A stretch of 64,000 bases of DNA, from NCBI RefSeq assembly GCF_907165205.1, contig NC_058193.1, forward strand, positions 17,621,521-17,685,520, written 5' to 3'. The DNA is from Coccinella septempunctata (lineage: Eukaryota > Arthropoda > Insecta > Coleoptera > Coccinellidae). Below, piece by piece: positions 59,901-64,000 of the stretch (positions within the stretch are counted from its first letter, which is position 1; each line of letters starts with the position of its first letter). The notes below the pieces were generated by a model. It saw only the letters and a program-made list of their open reading frames with translations, was not told the origin of the DNA and made no database searches. The translations under genes and the position numbers were made by a program.

Positions 59901-61153
59901 ATGAAGCATCGTATGATTACCAGTGTCTCCTTCTATAAGTCCTTTCATTATTATGAAAATTTATGAAATATATCTGGATTCAAATTTTGTGGAAATTGGT
60001 AAAAAGCATAGAAAGAATGACATTGCCGGAAGGAGACTGCTTTTGTTATAGGAAACTCTATTTTTCTGTGCTCGTCTAAAGTTGAAACCATAGAAATATT
60101 GGGAAAAAATGTTTTTGACCATTTTCTATTATTTATATTGATACAAACCATATGATGTTGTATATTTTTGGAATCAGTAAAAATTAAGCTTTCAAAAAAT
60201 TGCACATAAAACTATTGTTCCCATTAAAAAAACATAACTTTGATTCATAGCTCCGTAGTTAAAAATCCTGCTAAAAAGGCGAGCACGCCACTGGATTCTA
60301 TGTAAAAAAGTGCCTGTATAATGTTTCAATTTCAGAGCTCTATCATCAGTATTAGCGGAGATATAAATTTATTTCGAAATCGCCATTTTTCCAATTTTCG
60401 CTTATAACTCCTAAACAAAAGAAGGTGGCCAAAAATGACAACTACTCTTGTTAGTTTCTCAGAAAAAGAGAACGAGAATGGGGTATCAGATTTTGTCTAT
60501 CTCCTCTGGTTTAAAAGCTGTAGTGCTAAAACATCGAAATTTGCCCACCCTGTACATCAATAATAACTCTGCATTCGAATTGTGAAATGAATGAAGTTAA
60601 ATGAGCAATTTAATTAACCGAAAATGTAACAATATGAATATATTGAATCTCGAGTCTCTGCGAATAAGAGTTGATTGACTTCACCCTGCAGAAATGTTCA
60701 TAAACCGTTCGAAGTCCTATGACTTCTTGGGTCATGTCAAAAAATAACCGCGATATTTAGTTACACTCTTCGTGGGTTTTTGAAGAATTCTATGGAATAA
60801 TAACCGATTGAATACATTTAACATACATGATGTCATCGAGTACTAAAATAAAAAAATTGTTTTCTCTTATACAGTTTTGTCATTTGAATTTAAAATTCTA
60901 GAACCCCCTGATTTATTTAGACAGTGATGATAAGATTTTTCATAAACTCCGAATAATAAGGATTTTCGGTTTTTCACCTTGAAAACGTTGTAAACTGGAA
61001 CGTCTTTATCCCTGAGCTGCTTCAGGACACCAGCTGCTAAAAGGTGTGTGCAGAATTGAGCAGCGAGCAATTTGAGTTCCTGTTCTGAGAGGGAATTTCC
61101 TAAGGGATGATTTTCATTGAGTTCCGAAACATACCAATTTATGAGCATGTAAC
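29112..61153 (-). CDS. capu: Formin of the cappuccino/FMN2 type, seven 3' exons (partial gene)
   Basis: Join, in order: 61153-60978, 55160-53798, 42987-42611, 41613-41404, 35553-35229, 30346-30049, 29226-29112. Together they give 953 codons plus stop, with GT-AG borders and matching phases throughout. Domains: a conserved block of about 58 residues, a Ser/Thr-rich and partly coiled-coil linker, a proline-rich FH1 (about 310-490), FH2 (about 510-900) and a basic tail. FH2 hallmarks are KPLYWTRI, the SNFAERISCLMF helix and LGNYMNGG. FH1 feeds profilin-actin to the FH2 dimer, which nucleates and rides the barbed end. No GBD/FH3 or DAD is seen; the basic tail sits where Capu binds the Spire KIND domain. 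Upstream exons lie beyond 64000. FMN2-like naming would be equally fair. Confidence 0.9.
30049..30346 (-). CDS. capu: capu exon: FH2 C-terminal helices
   Basis: Acceptor TCTTTCAG ends at 30347 and donor AA/GTAAGT follows 30049. Phase 1 in, phase 2 out. PENLQPFKDKM and the FYLFQPK..FELWLSFCIDFKDIFKKE segment form the last FH2 helices. Confidence 0.9.
30560..33184 (-). pseudogene. Jockey-type ORF2, several frameshifts
   Basis: The endonuclease start (KIISWNINGI, then IIALQETRI) is intact to about 32771, where the frame breaks inside the GDFN motif. RT fingers and palm are readable at 32431-31316 (RKAPGSDKITN, NYRPISLL, QFGFRREHA, and LLDVARAFDRVWH with the catalytic Asp). About 50 codons are lost before EDDTGIA, the remnant of the ADD motif, near 31390. 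The thumb continues (LTYGSVAWGF, 31000) and then the C-terminal region (APWFVRNRQI). No RNase H. The copy is inactive. It follows ORF1 with a TAATG overlap at 33184. Confidence 0.85.
33182..33441 (-). pseudogene. C-terminal end of Jockey-type ORF1
   Basis: Eighty-five codons ending FSKLN and TAA, whose last two bases form the ATG of ORF2. The knuckle region and everything upstream are gone. Recognised only from its position before ORF2. Confidence 0.6.
33561..35228. other. Capu intron with local duplications
   Basis: No gene. The stretch 34510-34640 is partly repeated at 34740-34850 (GTTACAAACGAAAATTTTGG and the AAAGTGGGTG-TAACTTC block), and GGGTGCCTGTGAAGTTAGCA near 34703 is nearly the inverse of the block near 34826. 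33821-33846 is a 26 bp exact match to the CR1/L2-type ORF. Confidence 0.5.
35229..35553 (-). CDS. capu: capu exon: FH2 LGNYMNGG segment
   Basis: Acceptor ACTTTCAG ends at 35554 and donor AAG/GTAAGA follows 35229. It enters in phase 0 and leaves in phase 1. LGNYMNGG and GFGLEILGKLKDVKS are among the best-conserved FH2 motifs. The exon lies only 260 bp from a Harbinger element. Confidence 0.94.
35817..37068 (-). mobile_element. PIF/Harbinger transposon, internally deleted
   Basis: Ends are inverted (AGGCGAATTTTGGCGCT at 35817 and AGACGAATTTTGGCGCT read from 37068) and flanked by TTA at 35814-35816 and 37069-37071, the Harbinger target duplication. Encodes part of a HARBI1-like transposase. It lies 260 bp from a capu exon. 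Confidence 0.88.
36151..36816 (-). pseudogene. HARBI1-like transposase, N-terminal half only
   Basis: Two frames: 36816-36544 (acidic start, FDRMDLTFFRSFRLTKENV) and, after a short gap of about 60 bp, 36480-36151 (LTTLRFYASADGQLAFVDN, then SRIIAAVL, then the first catalytic Asp in GCVDATHIRT). The remaining DDE residues are absent, so about half of the usual 350 residues is missing. The gap may be an intron or a frameshift. Confidence 0.8.
37150..38231. mobile_element. Harbinger-type MITE
   Basis: Left GACCCGTTTGCACCAAACG; the right end read inversely starts GGCCCGTTTGCACCAATC. TAA flanks both ends (37147-37149 and 38232-38234). No transposase. A second palindromic element sits inside it. 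Confidence 0.75.
37706..37970. mobile_element. Palindromic MITE nested in the Harbinger-type MITE
   Basis: TAGGGAACTCTAACGATTTG at the left faces its exact inverse at the right end; arms match for more than 30 bp, then again near AAGCTT and GGGGCACACAA. Confidence 0.75.
38235..39748. other. Capu intron, small dispersed repeats
   Basis: No gene. TTTTTCTTGCACAATATA-type 18-mers occur at about 38765 and 39027, and inverted at about 39238. Confidence 0.45.
39749..41022. mobile_element. Foldback mariner-type MITE, right end truncated
   Basis: Starts CAGGGTGAGCAAAATTCG after TA. The arm 39895-40245 is repeated inverted at about 40690-41010 with few changes. The last 150 bp or so of the right arm are missing. 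Confidence 0.7.
41404..41613 (-). CDS. capu: capu exon: FH2 knob and coiled-coil helices
   Basis: Seventy codons, phase 0 at both ends; acceptor TTTTTTTTAG ends at 41614 and donor GAG/GTGAGT follows 41404. It encodes the LHELSEISNFAERISCLMF helix and the segment ending TTCE, which joins FLVSS of the next exon as in other formins. Confidence 0.92.
41709..42060. mobile_element. Mariner-derived MITE in short capu intron
   Basis: GGTCCAACGAAAACTTAACA at the left faces its near-inverse (TGTTAAGTTTTCGTTGGATC) at the right, followed by CACTGTA. This 35 bp inverted end is typical of some mariners. No transposase. Confidence 0.65.
42611..42987 (-). CDS. capu: capu exon: start of FH2 (lasso, linker)
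   Basis: Acceptor TTTGTCACAG ends at 42988 and donor GCA/GTAAGT follows 42611. It enters completing an Ala codon (phase 1) and leaves in phase 0. KPLYWTRI is the Trp-containing lasso that wraps the partner subunit; SKRSQNVGILAQSL is the typical next helix. Confidence 0.93.
42988..43202. other. Intron adjoining the first FH2 exon
   Basis: Splice acceptor region; nothing else recognised. Confidence 0.4.
43203..43502 (+). other. Unidentified 99-codon open frame, Ser/Thr-rich
   Basis: Opens after a stop, without an ATG near its start, and ends at TGA just before three 17 bp repeats. The product would be rich in Ser, Thr and Lys. A 149-codon frame also exists on the other strand (43645-43196). 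I recognise neither. It may be a transposon remnant; host coding is not supported. Confidence 0.2.
43504..43554 (+). repeat. Three perfect 17 bp tandem repeats
   Basis: Unit ATACACTTTTCGTCCGC repeated exactly three times. Confidence 0.95.
43555..46086. other. Capu intron without genes
   Basis: Two weak inverted-end elements are visible: about 44604-44840 (a ..ATTTTCAAA.. end facing ..TTTTGAAAACACACTGTGTA) and about 45872-45992 (CAAGGAACACATTATTCAAA facing CAAGGAACATATTATTCAAA). Nothing else recognised. Confidence 0.4.
46087..47667 (+). CDS. CR1/L2-type reverse transcriptase fragment
   Basis: An open frame of 526 codons. Element homology begins at about 46140. RT motifs in order: NQWKKAIVIPVPK, LRPISILP, QSGFRRNHS, LLDYSKAFDCLNH (catalytic Asp, about residue 158), GVPQGSILGPILF, YYADDSQLY (about 240) and LNKDKT, followed by the thumb and a C-terminal region (NYADCVYGPC, FGLRKFDRIS). 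There is no RNase H. No stop interrupts the frame, so the insertion may be young even though it is truncated and cannot move on its own. Confidence 0.85.
   Translation: MKGDKHISPFFTFPSPIWIQRLFRVLDKLAAGFMKLYSPINDLTVTHIMNFCLQHSVFPNQWKKAIVIPVPKVSCPKDMNNLRPISILPTLSKILEKIMSKQMLSHLNTNEIIPPMQSGFRRNHSCTTALLNITDDIMRATDQGKLTLLTLLDYSKAFDCLNHELFEAILVHLGFCGGSIRLLSSYLAERFQAVCYDGKISSFLKICRGVPQGSILGPILFIMYISQFVKFIISCLMHYYADDSQLYISFYLHESAQAISALNFDLNIINDLSTKHCLQLNKDKTVAILFGRRGDRIKFLNQNNVVVFGSDTVGLCDKVKDLAVWLDIDLRFTDHISACLRKAYAMLRILYRNRETLERKVRVLLCESLVLSHLNYADCVYGPCLNYSDRKRIQKLQNSCLRLIFGLRKFDRISHTLRIVNWLNMERRRSLHASLLFMKILINRTPPYLYNKITFRSDVHNLNIRFKGTLTPPVFTTELFRRSFSYNVTLCTNNLSVEIRAVRNIKLLRAMIFSKLMNEQVATLRV
47932..47961 (+). 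repeat. TTA microsatellite tail of the CR1/L2-type element
   Basis: About ten TTA units directly after ATAAAGACC; serves as the 3' tail of the element. Confidence 0.9.
47966..49465. other. Capu intron without genes
   Basis: AT-rich; no repeat or frame recognised. Confidence 0.4.
49466..49653. mobile_element. Short Harbinger-type MITE with GATCAC repeats
   Basis: Starts AGCGGTGAACACATATGAGC and ends with the inverse, flanked by TTA (49463-49465, 49654-49656). Both arms continue into a NotI-like GCGGCCGC and repeated GATCAC/GTGATC hexamers. Only about 80 bp of the centre is unpaired. Confidence 0.8.
49910..50057 (+). pseudogene. Penelope endonuclease C-terminal remnant
   Basis: Reads NLKKQLIYEM, then INKRTDIDNLTTAYFNLIGK to a stop, matching the end of the endonuclease at 16370-16497 (NLKKRLFCEM, then VNKRSDIDYLNTAYFDLIQR). 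The GIY-YIG core is gone. Confidence 0.75.
50375..50682. mobile_element. Hairpin MITE in Penelope 3' UTR
   Basis: AAGCTGCATTCACAATCAAT at the left faces AAGCTGCATTCACAGTCAAT read from the right; the arms run on through GGGCCGAAGTGCA. Short CGGCACGAAA repeats lie inside. Confidence 0.75.
50844..51644. mobile_element. TIR element in Penelope 3' UTR
   Basis: TAGTCCATTCAAGAATGATT at the left faces its exact inverse at the right end, each flanked by TA. About 0.8 kb, with no recognisable transposase in the frames at 51130-51515. Confidence 0.75.
51690..51728 (+). ncRNA. Degenerate hammerhead ribozyme motif
   Basis: Same layout as 16913-16953: GCC, core, stem II, GAAA, CGTC, GGC. The first core is CCGAAGA where CTGAAGA is needed, so it is probably inactive. 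Confidence 0.6.
51741..52283. other. Capu intron without genes
   Basis: Short repeats of ATTACAGAAATAC/ATTACAGAAAC near 51806 and 51855; nothing else. Confidence 0.35.
52284..52360. repeat. Cluster of TCCCGA palindromes
   Basis: A 17 bp palindrome AGTCCCGACTCGGGACT (52284-52300) is followed by further AGTCCCGAG, TTCGGGACT and GGTCCCGAA copies within 60 bp. Possibly the end of a foldback element. Confidence 0.6.
52576..52900 (+). pseudogene. Harbinger-type transposase N-terminal remnant
   Basis: From an ATG at 52704 the frame reads MSSSEEDVVFAYRYLQQRKRK, which resembles the start of HARBI1-like transposases, then hits a stop within 30 codons. Upstream, GGTTCTCACTGGAGCGATA near 52580 and GCACACTGAAGCGATC near 52661 resemble element-end motifs. 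The catalytic domain is absent. Confidence 0.45.
52901..53797. other. Capu intron next to the FH1 exon
   Basis: No gene or repeat recognised apart from the donor at 53796-53797. Confidence 0.4.
53798..55160 (-). CDS. capu: capu exon: linker and FH1 domain
   Basis: Acceptor TTTTCTACAG ends at 55161; donor G/GTAATA follows 53798. It codes for 454 residues, entering in phase 0 and leaving in phase 1. The first 100 residues include a short coiled coil (LEEEIRRLRQEVEKYK). The middle is acidic and Ser/Thr-rich. The last 190 residues are FH1, with eight or more runs of five to seven prolines separated by MPGN-Cys-Pro type spacers. On the plus strand this shows as G-rich repeats at 53910-54230. Confidence 0.92.
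55270..57784 (+). pseudogene. R2/R4-like (restriction-like endonuclease) non-LTR retrotransposon ORF, decayed
   Basis: Readable in pieces with many stops and shifts. From 55300: a basic helical N-terminal part (LTLYAERLRRYKSNYSRKRD), then VITELHNWKTPEPDG and TYLLPKDQ (RT fingers), KQKGCTKDNRGCKEQL and AAYIDYKKVLDSMPHEW (RT palm Asp, about 56030) and YMDDLKLFA (catalytic motif, about 56355). The thumb follows, then HPDAVLENDHHKLYWDRTVLTN, and at about 57500 LFIDVAIPNNNN. That last pair suits the PD-(D/E)XK-type nuclease found at the C-terminus of R2, R4 and relatives. It begins next to an AAT microsatellite (55264-55278), consistent with 5' truncation. Confidence 0.75.
57785..58098. other. Capu intron, small repeat shared with 27012
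   Basis: CACACAGTCGCAATTAGCCC near 57881 matches CACACAGTCGCAACTAGCCC near 27027, with weaker similarity on both sides. Otherwise nothing. Confidence 0.45.
58099..58305. mobile_element. Near-perfect palindromic MITE
   Basis: GGCCCTTTCGTTTACATAAA at the left; the right end read inversely is GGTCCTTTCGTTTGCATAAA. The arms continue (AGTGTAGCACTTTTCTACAC) for about 95 bp around a centre at about 58205. Confidence 0.85.
58306..59408. other. Capu intron without genes
   Basis: No frame or repeat recognised. Confidence 0.4.
59409..60552. mobile_element. Full-length foldback mariner-type MITE
   Basis: CAGGGTGGGCAAATTTCGAT at the left and its inverse at the right, with TA on both sides (59407-59408, 60553-60554). 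The whole element is two arms of about 570 bp with almost no loop (centre about 59985). Frames in the two arms mirror each other and are not genes. Confidence 0.9.
60978..61153 (-). CDS. capu: capu exon: conserved pre-FH1 block
   Basis: Acceptor TTTTTCAG at 61154-61161 and donor AAG/GTGAAA after 60978. Enters in phase 1 and leaves in phase 0. It encodes YMLINWYVSELN..LSEQELKLLAAQFCTHLLAAGVL..VYNVFK, a helical block that leads directly into PDCIYYW in the next exon. I take it to be conserved in insect Capu, from memory. Confidence 0.8.
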
Positions 61154-62498
61154 CTGAAAAATAATACATAGTGTAACACTATACAACTGAGGTTTTATCT
61201 TTTAAATCATTAGGTATTTTACATCACACAGACCAATTAATTGAAAAAATAGTAGTGTGGTGCCGAAAATCCGATAACTTGGTTTCAATGATTTTTAAGA
61301 GCTGATTGTTAAAACGCCATCAGATTTTTTCCATGAGCTCTAGTTTTTAAACGAAGTTTAAGCTGTAAAACGACGTTCAAGCATAGAATCTCTATGGAAA
61401 AAAAATGCGTTTAAGGAATTAATCTCGTTTAATGAAACCGTGCATATGGCCATTAGTATTTCTGAAAATTGGTTTTTCGGCTCTTTTTCTTGTACTGAAA
61501 GAAATTTTATCCAAGTGGGAAATTTTACTTGCTTTCATCTGACATATCACACCGTGGCATTAGTGTCTTATTTCGTTTTTATACCAGTTCTGAATGAAGT
61601 AGAAAAATAAGCAGAGTAAGTTACGCTAGACATAACGAATTCGATGCAGGTTGCCTTCAATGTATTAATAAAACATTATTGAGTAACTAAAAGTAAAGAA
61701 AATGAAATCTGGTTTTCCTGGCGCATTTTTTCTGAAACTCTCTGTATCAAAATAATTATCCTCTAGTGAGAAAAATTTTATTAGCTTTCATCATACAAAC
61801 TAGTATTGGTCTTCGCGGAATAATATCAAACATTATTGAATATTATGAAATTGTTTTTAATGATTGTGAATAATAATGAAGGAAAATTGACGGCAAGCAG
61901 ACGAATTAAGGAATTCTGAAAAACAATTTCTGCTTATTTGGTTCAGTGGTTGGAGATTCCTAGCAGATGTCGCAAAATATCGACGAGGCCAAGGACGATA
62001 AGTTAAAAGGATCTTGATGATCACTAAAGGAATTAAGAATTGATACTCAATGCTGAAAGTGAATGTTGTTCCCTTACCACCTTAACAATCTCCAACCTGG
62101 CGAACATTTAAAACGTTAGTAAGGAGACCCTTACTGTCTCTGCCCTTACTAACAATTGTATTCTGGTCCACTATACCTCCCAACTACCTACCTATTTGAA
62201 TAATGCATTCTCAAATAGGTAGTTACATCTCTACTCGTATGGGCCGTTGCACCGTCTTTATTTTTTCAAATTAGTACCGGTTGGTACACTGGTGTGAAAA
62301 CCAGTAAACAGATGGCGCTGAAGCATGTTTCTCGAGTGGGCTTTCTATTCTCTGTTCAATTAGTCTGTGGCCCTAACTTGTCCTTTGCATTTTGAGTCTT
62401 CTCTAATCTAGAAATGCATATTTTATGAAGATTTACTCGCCCATTTTTAGAAAAACAACATTCATATGACGAAAGAATCAAGTTGCGAAAATTTAAAA
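61154..62498. other. capu: Upstream capu intron without genes
   Basis: Sequence 5' of the first exon seen. No further capu exon was found on the minus strand up to 64000, although a very short one could be missed. A small hairpin lies at about 62183-62225 (CTATTTGA facing TCAAATAG). Confidence 0.45.
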
Positions 62499-63644
62499 TA
62501 TACTTCATTCAAATTTATTTTAGCAGTCGGTTGGCCATGAAATAATTTTCTCAAGTTTTTCTAACTAGAACGAAGTTAGGTTGGCACTCATGAAATGTCG
62601 TTAATGTCATAACGCCGTTGCCACAACTAATATCAATTTTTATTACGAAAATGCCGAAAGTGATTGAAAAAATCTATTCTAAAATCCACAATACGTCAGA
62701 CGGTAGTGAACATATTCAATGTAAGAGAATTCATATAATGTTTCATCTGAATCTAAACGACTTATATTTCAGCTGAATATTTCCACAATCAGAAAGATTG
62801 TGAATGAAGAGGATGACAAAGAATTTCCTTCTATTGGGAGACCCAAAAAAGTGGTGGCATTTGAGAATTTTATGTTTGAGTGAATTAATGCGAAAAGTTT
62901 ACTACAGGATTTTCGATAAATGTCATCGGAGAATAAGTTCCCTAAAATGGATTTTTCTATTTTTCATTTGACTTGTCCTATACAATGTAAATGTCTTAAG
63001 GTACTAAAAAATACCTAATTATTATTATTACATGAATGTATTAAGATGAATAGCCACAAATACGCGCAAGTTGCCCTGTTACTTGTTTATTCATGTGAAA
63101 TTTTTGTTCAAAGGTGAAGTTCATCTTAACTTGAAACTTCCTTCAATTCCTTTTACTTATATTGATGCAAGATGATTTTTGTTGAAGAATTTAAAATTTT
63201 TGTAATTATCTGTTAATTCCTTCGGGAGTTACCCATTGCCAACTACTGCATTATATGCATTTCATCTTCGGGTTAATATTTTTGAAATCTACAAATGATG
63301 TAAGCCAAAGAAGATAACGAACATTAACTCTCCTCAAGCTAATGCATATTATGATATTATACTGATATCTTGTATTTTCCATGCGAATAACTGGATTTGG
63401 TATGCCTTCAATCAGTTTGTATAAACTTCAATTATGTTCGTCACATATTTTCCGAAGAGATTCGACATTGTGATAAAATACGTAATAACAGAAACTTTTA
63501 CGTAGAACGGGCAACATAGCGTTGATTTAAAACCCAAAAATGTTTTGACAAGCTTCATAACCCCACATTTCCGTACTATACAGAGTGGAATGTGTCAAAT
63601 TTCCATGGCCAACCGACTGCTAAAATAAAAGTGAATGAAGTATA
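62499..63644 (+). mobile_element. TIR transposon remnant, mariner-like
   Basis: TTTTAGCAGTCGGTTGGCCA at the left end (about 62518) faces its inverse near 63604-63623; the arms extend about 45 bp to the outer TATACTTCATTC. Inside, at about 62650-62880, short frames (MPKVIEKIYSK, then STIRKIVNEEDDKEF and GRPKK) resemble a helix-turn-helix N-terminus of a Tc1/mariner-type transposase. No catalytic domain was seen. Confidence 0.6.
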
Positions 63645-64000
63645 CTTTCTCGAGTTGCTAATGAAACGGCGGCAGAGAAGTAGAAAATCTAAATAATATA
63701 TATAATATAATTATTATTCTTCACAACTTTGTTATCCACCCTGTATATTTCAATTTACCATAGATACCTATGTGAATTTTTAATAGCCGTACCACTTTTG
63801 TATATGAAATTTTTTATAACCCTTTGAAATGAACTACCGTTTTGTAATTTTTTCTAACCCCTAACACTTTATGAAGATAATATGCACAATCTCCAAATCA
63901 ATACGGCGGCTAAAGATATGGTAGCAAGACAGAAGACTATTCCCACTATCCTTACCTTTTCCTTTCCGTCAAAAACACGTTGGCTAGAATATTATGAAGA
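63645..64000. other. Unassigned end of window
   Basis: AT-rich; nothing recognised. Confidence 0.4.

Noticed and set aside
59757..60205. Two frames with nearly the same protein in opposite directions
   Set aside because: They arise because the element is a foldback; no similarity to a known protein was recognised.
1..64000. tRNA or rRNA genes
   Set aside because: None recognised by eye; a covariance-model scan would be needed to exclude a tRNA.

Overview
The window is eukaryotic and almost certainly from an insect nuclear genome. It is AT-rich, with spliced genes, GT-AG introns of 0.8-11 kb and a dense load of animal-type transposons. A holometabolous insect, perhaps a beetle, is my guess from the transposon mix; the order cannot be proven from this sequence. 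The only host gene I can support is the 3' two thirds of a formin of the cappuccino/FMN2 type (capu). It lies on the minus strand in seven coding exons between 61153 and 29112. Splice phases agree at all six introns, and the exons encode a conserved pre-FH1 block, a long proline-rich FH1, a complete FH2 domain and a short basic C-terminal tail. The 5' exons lie outside the window, beyond 64000.

Layout. 1-1449: 3' end of a Ty3/gypsy pol (integrase) with a frameshift. 2679-3505: decayed mariner-type element. 4200-14390: a very large imperfect inverted repeat. Its left arm has been split by a 2.8 kb mariner (DD41D-like, with about 800 bp terminal inverted repeats), by two smaller insertions and by a block I call B; its loop holds a second copy of B. 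14390-17720: an array of about 310 bp tandem units broken by a Penelope-like element (GIY-YIG endonuclease, hammerhead ribozyme motifs, 11 bp target duplication). 18240-19690: a third copy of the arm sequence. 19846-27015: a nested stack. A hairpin MITE was split by an I-type non-LTR retrotransposon with an intact 1177-codon ORF2; its 3' UTR took a hAT-like element, which in turn holds a mariner-type MITE.

29000-61153: capu. Its introns hold a Jockey-type element (30545-33560), a PIF/Harbinger element (35817-37068), a Harbinger-type MITE (37150-38231), a CR1/L2-type element (46087-47965), a second Penelope-like remnant (49910-51740), a decayed restriction-like-endonuclease retrotransposon of R2/R4 type (55270-57784), and several nearly perfect foldback elements. 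61154-64000 is upstream intron with another TIR transposon remnant.

Function. capu encodes an actin nucleator and elongator that in Drosophila works with Spire in oocyte polarity; the FH1, FH2 and basic tail seen here fit that role. Everything else is mobile or repetitive DNA. No tRNA, rRNA, CRISPR array or prokaryotic operon was recognised. I ran no alignment or database search, so boundaries given as 'about' are by eye.
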